From: Verrucomicrobiota bacterium
GTDB taxonomy: Bacteria > Verrucomicrobiota > Verrucomicrobiia > Verrucomicrobiales > Verrucomicrobiaceae
Assembly: GCA_025360015.1 (NCBI GenBank)
Contig: JANYCZ010000036.1
Location: forward strand, 182,605 to 246,604
Direction: 5' to 3'
Length of the DNA: 64,000 nucleotides
The notes under the pieces are model-generated. The model was not told where the DNA came from. It did not search any database and saw only the letters and a program-made list of their open reading frames with translations. Every line of letters starts with the position of its first letter. Within the stretch, counting starts at the first letter, position 1. Shown piece after piece: positions 29,645 to 38,370 of the stretch. Position numbers and translations under genes: made by a program.

Positions 29645-30232
29645 ATGATTTTAACCGAAAGCGAATCCCGTGCCTACATGGCAGCCTGGCTGCGATGCAG
29701 CGACGAGGGCGCCGCGCGGGTGCTCGTGGAGGCATTCTACCCTTTCGTGGCCAGCTTGATCCGTCGCCACGTTGCGGATCCAGGCTGCGTGGAGGATCTG
29801 GCGCAGCAGACCTTCATTCGTTGTTTTGCCAAAGCCTCGCAATGGGATGCCTTGAAGCCACTGGAGCCATGGCTAGCACGCATCGCGATCAATCAATGCC
29901 GCGATCACTACCGCGCACGGCGTGTCAGACCCGAGCTGCGCTGGAGCGATCTCACCGAAGGCGAGCAGGAGGCCATGGAGGCAACCCTGACCACGGCAGA
30001 GCCGAAATCGGACGCCCTGAACGACGAATCACGCTCTCTCATGCTTCGCCTGCTGGACACGCTGAGCGCGGACGACCGCATGGTGCTCAGCCTGCTGCAC
30101 CTCGACGGCAAATCGACCGACGAAATCGCCACGCTCACCGGCTGGAGCCGCGCGCTGGTAAAAGTGCGCGCCTTTCGCGCCCGCCGCAAACTGCGCGCAG
30201 CCTTTGAACAACTCGAAGCATCCCATTCATGA
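29645..30232 (+). CDS. ECF-type RNA polymerase sigma factor
   Basis: A 195-residue extracytoplasmic-function sigma factor. Region 2 (about 25-95) has VEDLAQQTFIRCF and EPWLARIAINQCRDHYRARR; region 4 (about 135-185) has SADDRMVLSLLHLDGKSTDEIA and the helix-turn-helix SRALVKVRAFRARRKL. The start codon of the next gene overlaps its stop (ATGA), and a third small gene overlaps in the same way, so it is probably controlled by the two small membrane proteins it is translated with. Confidence 0.92.
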   Translation: MILTESESRAYMAAWLRCSDEGAARVLVEAFYPFVASLIRRHVADPGCVEDLAQQTFIRCFAKASQWDALKPLEPWLARIAINQCRDHYRARRVRPELRWSDLTEGEQEAMEATLTTAEPKSDALNDESRSLMLRLLDTLSADDRMVLSLLHLDGKSTDEIATLTGWSRALVKVRAFRARRKLRAAFEQLEASHS

Positions 30233-30507
30233 ACGACATCGACCAACGTCTGGAACAACTCGCCGCCCGCGCGCGGCACGCGTCTGCGCCCCCGTCCACA
30301 GAGCTGCCTTTCGGGCTGGCAACGCGTGCCATCGCCTCCGCCCGTGTGGCGGCAAACACAGCCGCATTATGGACGCGGTTTTCACTCGCCGCGCTGCCAG
30401 TAGCCACGGTGGCGACCGCCGCCTGCCTCTGGTGGTCAGCCAGCGCCATGAGCGCTGACGCGCACGATCTTGCGCAAGTCTTCATCCAAACACCGCTCTT
30501 CCCATGA
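30229..30507 (+). CDS. Small single-pass membrane protein, probable anti-sigma factor
   Basis: A 92-residue protein with a cytoplasmic N-terminus (residues 1-48; MNDIDQRLEQLAARAR) and one membrane helix (about 50-72, FSLAALPVATVATAACLWW), leaving a short periplasmic tail. Size, topology and the four-base overlap with the sigma gene mirror minimal anti-sigma factors such as CnrY (95 residues). No zinc-binding anti-sigma motif is present. The function is inferred from context. Confidence 0.7.
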   Translation: MNDIDQRLEQLAARARHASAPPSTELPFGLATRAIASARVAANTAALWTRFSLAALPVATVATAACLWWSASAMSADAHDLAQVFIQTPLFP

Positions 30508-30872
30508 AGAAATTCTACATCATCTGCTCTCTCTTTGCGCTGTTCATCCTCGGTGCCTTGTGCGGCATCGGCCTCGCTCTTCCTTTCGCTAAGAAACTCC
30601 TCAGCGAGGACCACTACGTCCAGCAGCGCATGGCCGAAGAGGTGAAGCGCCTCAAGCTCACGCCGGACCAGGTGGAGAAATCAAAACCGATCTACGACCA
30701 GCTCAGACAAGACCTCGCGAAGATCAAAGCCGACACGCTGACATCCATTGCGCAGGCTTCGATCCGCCAGTCCACCGAACTGGCCGGATTGCTCACTCCC
30801 GAGCAGATCGAGGAGTTCAAGAAACTCGGAGATGAGCGGCGGGTGAAGTTCGAAAAATTCATGAAACCATGA
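30504..30872 (+). CDS. Membrane-anchored Spy/CnrX-like periplasmic helical protein
   Basis: A 122-residue protein with an N-terminal membrane anchor (about 4-28) and a periplasmic all-helical domain. The repeated pattern KLTPDQVEKSKPIYDQLRQDL and LTPEQIEEFKKL is the LTxxQ-type motif of Spy/CpxP and heavy-metal sensor (CnrX-like) proteins. It overlaps the preceding gene by four bases, giving a sigma - membrane anti-sigma - sensor order. It has a single His (in EDHY) and few Met, so metal sensing by the CnrX site is unlikely; another envelope signal is more plausible. Confidence 0.78.
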   Translation: MKKFYIICSLFALFILGALCGIGLALPFAKKLLSEDHYVQQRMAEEVKRLKLTPDQVEKSKPIYDQLRQDLAKIKADTLTSIAQASIRQSTELAGLLTPEQIEEFKKLGDERRVKFEKFMKP

Positions 30873-30908
30873 AAACAGAAAGATGACCGCATTCGGCCCG
30901 TATTGAAA

Positions 30909-30918
30909 CGGTATACCG
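30909..30918. promoter_or_regulatory. Palindromic operator candidate of the GntR gene
   Basis: cggtataccg is a perfect 10-bp palindrome of the GT...AC type used by GntR/FadR regulators and ends one base before the ATG of the GntR gene. Autoregulation by blocking initiation is a reasonable guess. The half-site tataccg recurs just before tdh and kbl. Confidence 0.45.
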
Positions 30919-30919
30919 A

Positions 30920-31570
30920 ATGAACCTCACCCCAAATCCTGCTTTCCGCTCCGATTCTGCCGCCTCCCTGCTGCGGGCGGAGATCCTGAACGGCACCTCA
31001 GCGCCAGGCGCGCTGCTGGCTGAATCAGCCGTGGCGAAACGACTGGGCGTCAGCCGTGTGCCGGTGCGCGAGGCCTTGTTTGCCCTGGAGCGCGAAGGCC
31101 TCGTCGAATTCAGTCCCACGGGCCGCGCATTCGTGAAAGCCCTGACGCCGCAGGATTTTGAGGAGCTGTATGTTCTGCGCCTTGCTCTGGAACCGCTTGC
31201 CTCCCGTCTGGCGGCTCCTGCCTTCAAAGCGGACACTTCAAAGCTCGAAAAAAATCTGGCCGCCACCCGTCGTGCCCGCTCCGTGCAGGAAGTGACACTG
31301 CTGGACCTGGAGTTTCATCAGCTCATTCTCGAAGCCTCCAGCAATGCACGCTTGATGAAGCTCTGGTGCTCCCTGCGCGGCGAACTGGAACTATGGCTCG
31401 GACGTTTGCACCGCAGGCATCAGCTCCAGACTAAAGAAACGCTGAAAGATACCGTGGATGCGCATCAGGCCATCATAGAGAGTTTCAAAACACAAACTCC
31501 CACAGTCTGCGAGCGTCTCATGCGTGAACACATCCTCGGCTGGCGTGAATGGCTGCCGCTTTCCTCATGA
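30920..31570 (+). CDS. GntR-family regulator, FadR subfamily
   Basis: A 216-residue regulator with an N-terminal winged helix (about 10-78; SAVAKRLGVSRVPVREALFALEREGLVEFS) and a C-terminal FCD ligand-binding domain (about 85-210; LEPLASRLA, LDLEFHQLILEAS, HQAIIESF with metal-binding Asp/His positions). Members often sense sugar acids or organic acids and repress the adjacent catabolic operon. Its stop overlaps the start of the heme/DUF1549 gene by four bases, so it is the first gene of the large downstream operon and very probably its regulator. Confidence 0.92.
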   Translation: MNLTPNPAFRSDSAASLLRAEILNGTSAPGALLAESAVAKRLGVSRVPVREALFALEREGLVEFSPTGRAFVKALTPQDFEELYVLRLALEPLASRLAAPAFKADTSKLEKNLAATRRARSVQEVTLLDLEFHQLILEASSNARLMKLWCSLRGELELWLGRLHRRHQLQTKETLKDTVDAHQAIIESFKTQTPTVCERLMREHILGWREWLPLSS

Positions 31571-34008
31571 ACCGCATCTTCCAGAGTCTTGGCATCGTCA
31601 TGCTCGCGTCTTCATCGGCACGGGCAGGGGATGGCATGGCCTTCTTCGAATCCAAGGTGCTGCCGTTGCTGCAAAGCCGCTGCTACGAGTGCCATTCGCA
31701 TGAGAAGAAGATCAAAGGCGGTCTGGCGCTCGACCTGAAATCAGGCTGGCAGACTGGCGGAGACAGCGGACCCGCCATCGTGCCGGGAGATGTGGCCAAA
31801 AGTCATTTCATCGCGGCGGTGCGCTACACCGATCCCGAAATGGAAATGCCGCCCAAGGGTAAATTGACAGCGAGCGAGATCGAGATTTTCGAGCAATGGG
31901 TGGCCATGGGTGCGCCCGATTCGCGAGTGAAACAAGCCGCCGCCAAATCAGCGCGGGTGATTGATGTGGAGGAGGGAAAGAAGTTCTGGGCGTTCCGGCC
32001 TGTGCGTGGTGAGCAGGCTCCCGCAGTGCAGCACGCAGCCTGGCCGCTGGATCCCGTGGATCGTTTCATTTTGGCAAAACTCGAAGCCAACGACCTCTCT
32101 CCTTCGCCAGACGCGGATGCCTACACCTGGCTGCGCCGTGTCTCGCTCGACCTCACCGGTCTCTCGCCAACACCGGAGGATCTGGCCCGTTTTGATGCTT
32201 CTTCCTCCTCCCGCGCCGCTGCCGTGGATCGCCTGCTGCAATCCAGTGCCTTCGGCGAACGCTGGGCACGTCATTGGCTCGATCTCACCGGCTACGCCGA
32301 CCAGATCGGCACCTCGAACAACGTCTTTGCCGAACACGCATGGCGCTACCGTGATTATGTCATCACCGCCTTCAATGCCGACAAGCCCTTCGACCGCTTC
32401 ATTCGTGAACAGATTGCCGGTGATCTCCTGCCTGCCGCATCTCCACAAGAAAAGGCCGCAAACATCACCGCCACCGGCTTCCTCGTACTGGGCGATGTCG
32501 AAATCGTCGCCGTGGACAAGTTCAAGATGGAGCATGACCTCGTCGATCAGCAGGTCAGCAAAACCGGCACCGCATTTCTCGGCCTGACGCTCGGCTGCGT
32601 GCGCTGCCACGATCACAAGTTTGATCCCATCTCGCAGACGGATTACTACGCCATCGCCGGCATGTTCCGCAGCACTGATGCGACTTACAAGACCGACAAC
32701 GGCGTCTGGAGCAGCGTCAACAAAACAGAACTGCCGGAATCAACGAAGCAAAAGGCCGAACGCGGGCCGCTTCTCGCCGCGAACCAGACCAAGATTCGTC
32801 AGTGGGAAACCGAGCGCGACAATGCAAGCAAAGAAAAAGCCGCGCTCGAACCGCAGATCGCCATCGCCACGAAGGAAACGAAGCCTGATCTCGAAAAGAA
32901 GCGTGGTGAACTCGCCACGCGCATCAAGACGCTCAATGGCCAGATCGAGCATGCAAAATTCTTTGCTCCCGTCGCGCCAAAAGCCTTCGCCGTGCATGAC
33001 CGCGAAAAGCCCGCAGACATGCGCATCACCATTCGCGGCAATCCGTATGCGCTGGGCGATCAGGTGAAGCGTGGCGCGCCACGGGTGGCATCGTGGGCCG
33101 ATTTTCCAGCAATTCCTGCCGGCCAAAGCGGCAGAGTGCAGCTTGCTGATTGGATTGCCGATGCACGCAATCCCCTCACCGCGCGGGTCACCGTGAACCG
33201 CATCTGGCAGAAGCTCTTTGGTGAAGGTCTCGTGCGCAGTGTCGATTACTTCGGTGCACGTGGCGAGACACCTTCGCATCCCGAGCTGCTAGATTACCTC
33301 GCTGCTCGTTTCATGCAAAACGGCTGGTCGCAGAAACAGCTCATTCGCGAACTAGTCCTCAGTCGTGCCTACCGCATGAGCAGTGCCCACAGCGCCACTG
33401 CTGCGGCCAAAGACCCTGACAACCGCCTGCTCTGGCGCATGAACCGCCAGCGTCTCGATGCCGAGGCGATTCGTGATTCCATGCTCGTCATCAGCGGCAA
33501 GCTGGCGTCTTCCAGCGGCGGTCCCGCCTTGCCTCTGGAGTTCCCCGAAAACGTCACCAGCCTCAGTCCCAAGGCGGTGAATCCGCCCGCCTTCACCTTC
33601 CAGAAAATGCGCCCTGTGCAGGACTTTGAGCGCACGATCTATCTTCCGGTCATCCGCACGGCCACGCAGCCAGGCTCCGCGAAGCTGCGCGATGTGTTTG
33701 ACTTCACCCAGCCCGCGCAGATCGCTGGCAAACGCGCCGAGACGGCCGTGCCCACACAGGCGCTCTTCCTTCTCAACAGCGACACCGTCCGGGCTCGTGC
33801 CATTGAAGTGGCCAAACAACTTGCCGATACCGAAGCCAACACCGGTGCACGCCTTGAAGCCCTCTGGCTTCGTATCCTTAGCCGCCCGATCACCAGCACC
33901 GAGCGTGACGATGCCGTGAAATTTCTCGAATCCATGTCCGCCGACAAAGCATGGATCGAATTGAGCCACGCACTGCTGTCCTCGAACGAATTTTTGCTCC
34001 GCCTATGA
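31567..34008 (+). CDS. Secreted PSCyt1-DUF1549-DUF1553 heme protein
   Basis: An 813-residue exported protein; the ATG at 31567 overlaps the GntR stop and gives a signal peptide (1-20). Order: cytochrome-like PSCyt1 domain with CYECH (39-43), DUF1549 (about 162-370) containing a second heme-type motif CVRCH (344-348), a charged coiled-coil-like linker (about 405-475, NKTEL to EHAKFF), and DUF1553 (about 530-813; RVTVNRIWQKLFGEG, HPELLDYLA, PTQALFLLNSD). These proteins are a hallmark of Planctomycetes and Verrucomicrobia; the enzymatic function is unknown but covalent heme implies redox chemistry or electron transfer outside the cytoplasm. Confidence 0.93.
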   Translation: MNRIFQSLGIVMLASSSARAGDGMAFFESKVLPLLQSRCYECHSHEKKIKGGLALDLKSGWQTGGDSGPAIVPGDVAKSHFIAAVRYTDPEMEMPPKGKLTASEIEIFEQWVAMGAPDSRVKQAAAKSARVIDVEEGKKFWAFRPVRGEQAPAVQHAAWPLDPVDRFILAKLEANDLSPSPDADAYTWLRRVSLDLTGLSPTPEDLARFDASSSSRAAAVDRLLQSSAFGERWARHWLDLTGYADQIGTSNNVFAEHAWRYRDYVITAFNADKPFDRFIREQIAGDLLPAASPQEKAANITATGFLVLGDVEIVAVDKFKMEHDLVDQQVSKTGTAFLGLTLGCVRCHDHKFDPISQTDYYAIAGMFRSTDATYKTDNGVWSSVNKTELPESTKQKAERGPLLAANQTKIRQWETERDNASKEKAALEPQIAIATKETKPDLEKKRGELATRIKTLNGQIEHAKFFAPVAPKAFAVHDREKPADMRITIRGNPYALGDQVKRGAPRVASWADFPAIPAGQSGRVQLADWIADARNPLTARVTVNRIWQKLFGEGLVRSVDYFGARGETPSHPELLDYLAARFMQNGWSQKQLIRELVLSRAYRMSSAHSATAAAKDPDNRLLWRMNRQRLDAEAIRDSMLVISGKLASSSGGPALPLEFPENVTSLSPKAVNPPAFTFQKMRPVQDFERTIYLPVIRTATQPGSAKLRDVFDFTQPAQIAGKRAETAVPTQALFLLNSDTVRARAIEVAKQLADTEANTGARLEALWLRILSRPITSTERDDAVKFLESMSADKAWIELSHALLSSNEFLLRL

Positions 34009-35405
34009 ATACTGCCACCCTTTCCCGCCGCTCCTGGCTCCAGCGTACCGCCACCGGCTTTGGCGCACTCGCCTTGCATGATCTGGTTCAGGCCGCGCAA
34101 AGTCCGCTGGCGGTGAAAGCACCGCGATTTCCGGCGAAGGCGAAGCGGGTGATCTTCCTGTTCATGTCTGGCGGCCCATCGCAGCCGGATCTGTTTGATC
34201 CGAAGGACTACATCCGGCGCATGCACGGCCAGGCCATTTCTGCACCGATCAACAGCAATGAACTCCGGGTGGGCACGGACAAGTTTCTCGCACTGGCCAC
34301 GCACGGCACAGTGAGGCCTCGCGGGCAATCCGGCATGCTGATCTCCGATTTGCTGCCACACACGGCCAGCATCGCGGATGAGATCTGCCTGCTGCGCGCG
34401 GTGCATGCGGACAACAACCAGCATCAGCCCGCTGCACTGCAGTTTCACACCGGCGTCACGGCAGATGTGCGCCCCTCCATTGGCTCATGGATCAGTTACG
34501 GCCTCGGCGCGGAGAATCAAAACCTGCCGAGTTTCATCAGCATCCACCCTGACAGCGACACCCGGCTCTATGGCTCGTCGTTTTTGCCCGCCGCTCATCA
34601 GGGCACCAAGGTCATCATTCCCTCCAACGACAAACAATCCCCCATCGACTACCTCGCCGATATCTCTGGCGATGCGAAGGCTCAGCGTGCCCGCATCGAC
34701 TTCACACAACGCATGAACAAACGCCTGCTCGACCAGACCGGAACCGATGCCCGCATGGAAGGCATGATCGAAAGCATGGAGATCGCCTTCCGCATGCAGA
34801 CGGCCACGCCGGAACTCGTGGACATCTCGAACGAGTCCGAAGCAACAAAGCAGCTCTACGGCATCGGCGGCAAGGACACCGACAAAAACGCCCGCGCCTG
34901 CCTGCTGGCACGCAAAATGAGCGAAGCGGGCGTGCGCTTTGTGCAGGTCACGATGGGCGGCTGGGATCATCATGGCGACATCCGCAATGCGCTGCCGAAA
35001 AGCTGCGCCTCCAGCGACCAGCCCTGCGCCGCGCTGATCAAGGATCTCAAGTCACGGGGCCTGCTGGAAGACACGCTCGTCATCTGGAGCGGTGAGTTCG
35101 GTCGCACCCCGTGGAGCCAGGATCTCAGCGGCACCTCACCTATCGAAAAACACGGTCGTGAGCATCAACCCGAAAGCTTCTGCTCATGGATGGCCGGTGG
35201 CGGCATCAGGCCCGGCTTCACCTTTGGTGAGACCGATGACTTCGGCTTCCGGCCCGTTTCCGGAAAAGTCCATCTGCATGATCTTCACGCCACCATCCTG
35301 CATCAACTCGGCCTCGAACATGAACAGCTGACCTGGCGGCATCTCGGCCGCGATTTTCGGCTCACGGATGTGTACGGCAACGTCGTGAAGGAGATCTTGG
35401 CATGA
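34005..35405 (+). CDS. DUF1501 Tat-exported protein
   Basis: A 466-residue DUF1501 protein; the start ATG overlaps the previous stop by four bases and yields a twin-arginine signal (SRRSWLQRTATGFGALALHDL). Family motifs: FMSGGPSQPDLFDPK, VTMGGWDHHGD, GEFGRTPW and GREHQPESF. It is the standard partner of the upstream DUF1549/DUF1553 protein. The fold is predicted to be alkaline phosphatase/sulfatase-like, with metal-binding Asp/His residues in these motifs, but no activity has been assigned. Confidence 0.92.
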   Translation: MNTATLSRRSWLQRTATGFGALALHDLVQAAQSPLAVKAPRFPAKAKRVIFLFMSGGPSQPDLFDPKDYIRRMHGQAISAPINSNELRVGTDKFLALATHGTVRPRGQSGMLISDLLPHTASIADEICLLRAVHADNNQHQPAALQFHTGVTADVRPSIGSWISYGLGAENQNLPSFISIHPDSDTRLYGSSFLPAAHQGTKVIIPSNDKQSPIDYLADISGDAKAQRARIDFTQRMNKRLLDQTGTDARMEGMIESMEIAFRMQTATPELVDISNESEATKQLYGIGGKDTDKNARACLLARKMSEAGVRFVQVTMGGWDHHGDIRNALPKSCASSDQPCAALIKDLKSRGLLEDTLVIWSGEFGRTPWSQDLSGTSPIEKHGREHQPESFCSWMAGGGIRPGFTFGETDDFGFRPVSGKVHLHDLHATILHQLGLEHEQLTWRHLGRDFRLTDVYGNVVKEILA

Positions 35406-38362
35406 AGTTGTCCATTTCAATCAAGATCATCGCGTCATTCCTGGCTCTCCACGGCGCTGCGCTTGGCGCAGATGATTTTCAAACTGCGATCCTGCCCTTG
35501 CTGAAAGAGCGGTGCAACTCCTGTCACTCCACTGAGAAGCAGAAAGGGGATCTTGATCTGGAGCGGTTTGCTTCCGTCACAGACATCAAGCGAGAGCCCA
35601 TGATCTGGGAAGGCGTGCTGGACCAGATTCACATGGGCGAGATGCCGCCGAAAAAAGAGCCGCAGTTTTCCACCGAACAGAAAACGCTGCTGACAAAATG
35701 GGTGCAGGACAGGCTGGAAGAAGTGGCGCTCGCGAGTGCGGGAGATCCGGGCCCCGTGGTGCTGCGCCGCCTCTCGAACATGGAGTACACCTACACGCTC
35801 CGTGATTTGACCGGCGTGGAATCACTTGATCCCGCAAAGGAGTTTCCTGTGGATGGCGCGGCAGGCGAAGGGTTTACCAATGCGGGTGCGGCGCTCGTTA
35901 TGTCACCCGCCTTGCTGAGCAAGTATCTCGATGCGGCGAAGGACATCGCCAGTCACGCGGTTTTGACTCCGCTGGGCTTGAGCTTTTCCTCACGCACTAC
36001 GCAGCGCGACTGGACGGACGAGACGCTGGTAAAAATTCGCGCCTTCTATGCGCAGTTCTCCGCATCAGGCAGTGGTTCGGAAGTACACGCCCAGGGCATC
36101 AATCTTGATACCGGCGACAGCGGCGTCCTGCCCTTGGAGAAATACCTCGCCGCGACGCGAGATGATCAATTGGCCGCGAAGCTGAATCCCAAATACCTCG
36201 GCAAACTTCGCGCGGCTCTGGAAGGAAAGGAACCCAATGTCGTCCTCGACCTCGTGCGCCAGCAGTGGCGTGCCGGAGTCTCAGCGGCTCAGATGGCCGA
36301 AACCATCAAGCAATGGCAAAAGGCGCTGTGGCGCTTCAGCAGCATTGGGCACATTGGCAAGCTCAACGGCCCAAAGTCCTGGCAGGTGCCGGTGCTGCCG
36401 CTGACTACCACCGAGGTGCTGCGGATGGCACTGCCCGCCAGTGGCGTGACGAAGCTCTACCTGGCTTCATTCGCCATCGGTCAGGCCAGCGCCGTTTGGG
36501 AAAATGCGCGGCTCGTCACGCCGGGGCAGAAAGACCGCCCCATCACGATCAATGGGGACGTAGCCGCCATGCCTGCCGAAATTGGCAAAGACACAGAGTT
36601 TGTCATCAACGCCCGCCTGCATCCCGATTCCCAAGGTGCCGTGCAAGTGCGCGTGCTGACCACAAAACCCGCCACGCCGCCAGCGCTTGTTGCCAGCAAG
36701 GTGACTATCAACAAGCCCGGCAAAAAAGGCATCTGGTCGGATGGTGAAAAACCGCTGAGCTTCGACGCACCCATCCTCGTGGGAGACAACAGCGATATGC
36801 GGAAGCGCCTCACCGCCCAGATCGCAGAATTCCGTGTGCTGTTCCCTGCCGCGCTCTGTTACACCAAGATCGTTCCTGCGGATGAAGTAGTGACGCTCAC
36901 GCTGTTCTATCGCGAAGATGAGCCGTTGAAGCGTTTGATGCTTAACAAGGAGCAAACTGCCGAAATCGACCGCTTGTGGGATGATCTGCGTTACATCAGC
37001 GAAGCCCCCTTGGAGCAGGTCGATGTCTTTGAGCAGCTCTGGCAGTTCGCCACCCAGGACGCCGATCCCAAGGCTTTCGAACCGCTGCGCGTGCCGATCT
37101 ACCGCGACGCCGAGCTGTTCAAACAGCAGAAACTCGCCGCCGAACCGAGGCATGTACAAGCCGCACTCGACTTTGCCACACGAGCATGGCGCCGCGCGCT
37201 CACTGATTCCGAGCAGATTGAACTGCATTCCTTGTATCAAAAGCTGCGCACACAGGAGCTGCCTCATGCCGCTGCCGTGCGCATGCTGATTGCTCGTGTG
37301 CTTGTGGCTCCCGCGTTTCTCTATCGTGGTGAAAAGGCCGCCCCAGGCATCAAGTCTGCGCCAGTGAATGATGACGAGCTCGCCACACGCCTGAGTTACT
37401 TTCTTTGGTCATCCGCTCCAGATGATGAACTGAGTCAGATCGCGGCCGATGGCAAACTGCACGATCCTGCAGTGCTCGCCGCCCAAGCTCGTCGCATGCT
37501 AAAGAATGATAAAATCCGCCGCCTCGCCACCGAGTTCGGCTGCCAATGGCTGCATGTGCGCGATGTGGAGACACTGGATGAAAAGAGCGAGCGCCATTTC
37601 CCCACCTTCCTCTCCCTGCGCAGCGACATGCAGGAAGAGGTGGTGCGTTTCTTCATCGACCTGCTTCAGAATGACCGCAGCGTGCTCTCCCTGCTCAGCG
37701 CCGATCACACCTTCGTCAACGCCAGCCTCGCGAAGCACTACGCGCTTGCAGTGCGAGGCGATGACTGGCAGCGCATCGAGAGTATTCAATCCAAAGGCCG
37801 GGGCGGCATCCTCGGCTTTGCGGCGACGCTGGCCAAACAATCCGGTGCCTCGCGCACCAGTGCCATCCTGCGTGGCACCTGGCTCAGCGAGGTCATCCTC
37901 GGAGACAAACTGCCCACTCCGCCAAAGGGCGTCCCCATTCTGCCTGAAGAAGCCCCCGCAGAACTCAGTGAGCGGCAGCTCATCGAACGCCACAGCCGCG
38001 ATGAAAACTGCTCCGGCTGCCATCGTCGCATTGATCCCTTCGGCTTCGCGCTCGAAGGCTTCGATGCCATTGGCCGCGCCCGCAAAGCCGATACGAAAAC
38101 CGTGCTGCCTGATGGAACATCCGTCGATGGAATCAACGACCTGCGCGATTACCTCGTCAATAAACGTGGCGATGATTTCCTCCGCCAGTTCTGCCGCAAG
38201 CTGCTCGGCTATGCCCTTGGTCGCAGCGTACAGCTTTCCGACAGACCACTGATCGAGTCGATGGTGCGAAGTGATCATCGTATCGGCTCTCTGATTGAAC
38301 TCATCGTCCGCAGCCCGCAGTTTCGCGAGGTGCGCGGAAAAGACGCCATCGCCCAACACTGA
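35402..38362 (+). CDS. Secreted PSCyt1-DUF1587-DUF1595-DUF1592-DUF1588-DUF1585 heme protein
   Basis: A 986-residue exported protein starting with a four-base overlap. After a signal peptide, a PSCyt1-type domain carries CNSCH (38-42). DUF1587 follows (about 115-185; RRLSNMEYTYTLRDLTGV), a long unassigned middle with possible carbohydrate-binding character (about 310-470), DUF1595 (about 580-640), DUF1592 (LATRLSYFLWSSAPDDEL, about 660-780), DUF1588 (GGILGFAATLAKQSGASRTS, then CSGCH near 870) and DUF1585 at the end. It therefore has two CxxCH motifs. Such proteins normally pair with DUF1552, encoded next. Function unknown. Confidence 0.92.
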   Translation: MKLSISIKIIASFLALHGAALGADDFQTAILPLLKERCNSCHSTEKQKGDLDLERFASVTDIKREPMIWEGVLDQIHMGEMPPKKEPQFSTEQKTLLTKWVQDRLEEVALASAGDPGPVVLRRLSNMEYTYTLRDLTGVESLDPAKEFPVDGAAGEGFTNAGAALVMSPALLSKYLDAAKDIASHAVLTPLGLSFSSRTTQRDWTDETLVKIRAFYAQFSASGSGSEVHAQGINLDTGDSGVLPLEKYLAATRDDQLAAKLNPKYLGKLRAALEGKEPNVVLDLVRQQWRAGVSAAQMAETIKQWQKALWRFSSIGHIGKLNGPKSWQVPVLPLTTTEVLRMALPASGVTKLYLASFAIGQASAVWENARLVTPGQKDRPITINGDVAAMPAEIGKDTEFVINARLHPDSQGAVQVRVLTTKPATPPALVASKVTINKPGKKGIWSDGEKPLSFDAPILVGDNSDMRKRLTAQIAEFRVLFPAALCYTKIVPADEVVTLTLFYREDEPLKRLMLNKEQTAEIDRLWDDLRYISEAPLEQVDVFEQLWQFATQDADPKAFEPLRVPIYRDAELFKQQKLAAEPRHVQAALDFATRAWRRALTDSEQIELHSLYQKLRTQELPHAAAVRMLIARVLVAPAFLYRGEKAAPGIKSAPVNDDELATRLSYFLWSSAPDDELSQIAADGKLHDPAVLAAQARRMLKNDKIRRLATEFGCQWLHVRDVETLDEKSERHFPTFLSLRSDMQEEVVRFFIDLLQNDRSVLSLLSADHTFVNASLAKHYALAVRGDDWQRIESIQSKGRGGILGFAATLAKQSGASRTSAILRGTWLSEVILGDKLPTPPKGVPILPEEAPAELSERQLIERHSRDENCSGCHRRIDPFGFALEGFDAIGRARKADTKTVLPDGTSVDGINDLRDYLVNKRGDDFLRQFCRKLLGYALGRSVQLSDRPLIESMVRSDHRIGSLIELIVRSPQFREVRGKDAIAQH

Positions 38363-38370
38363 AATATTTT

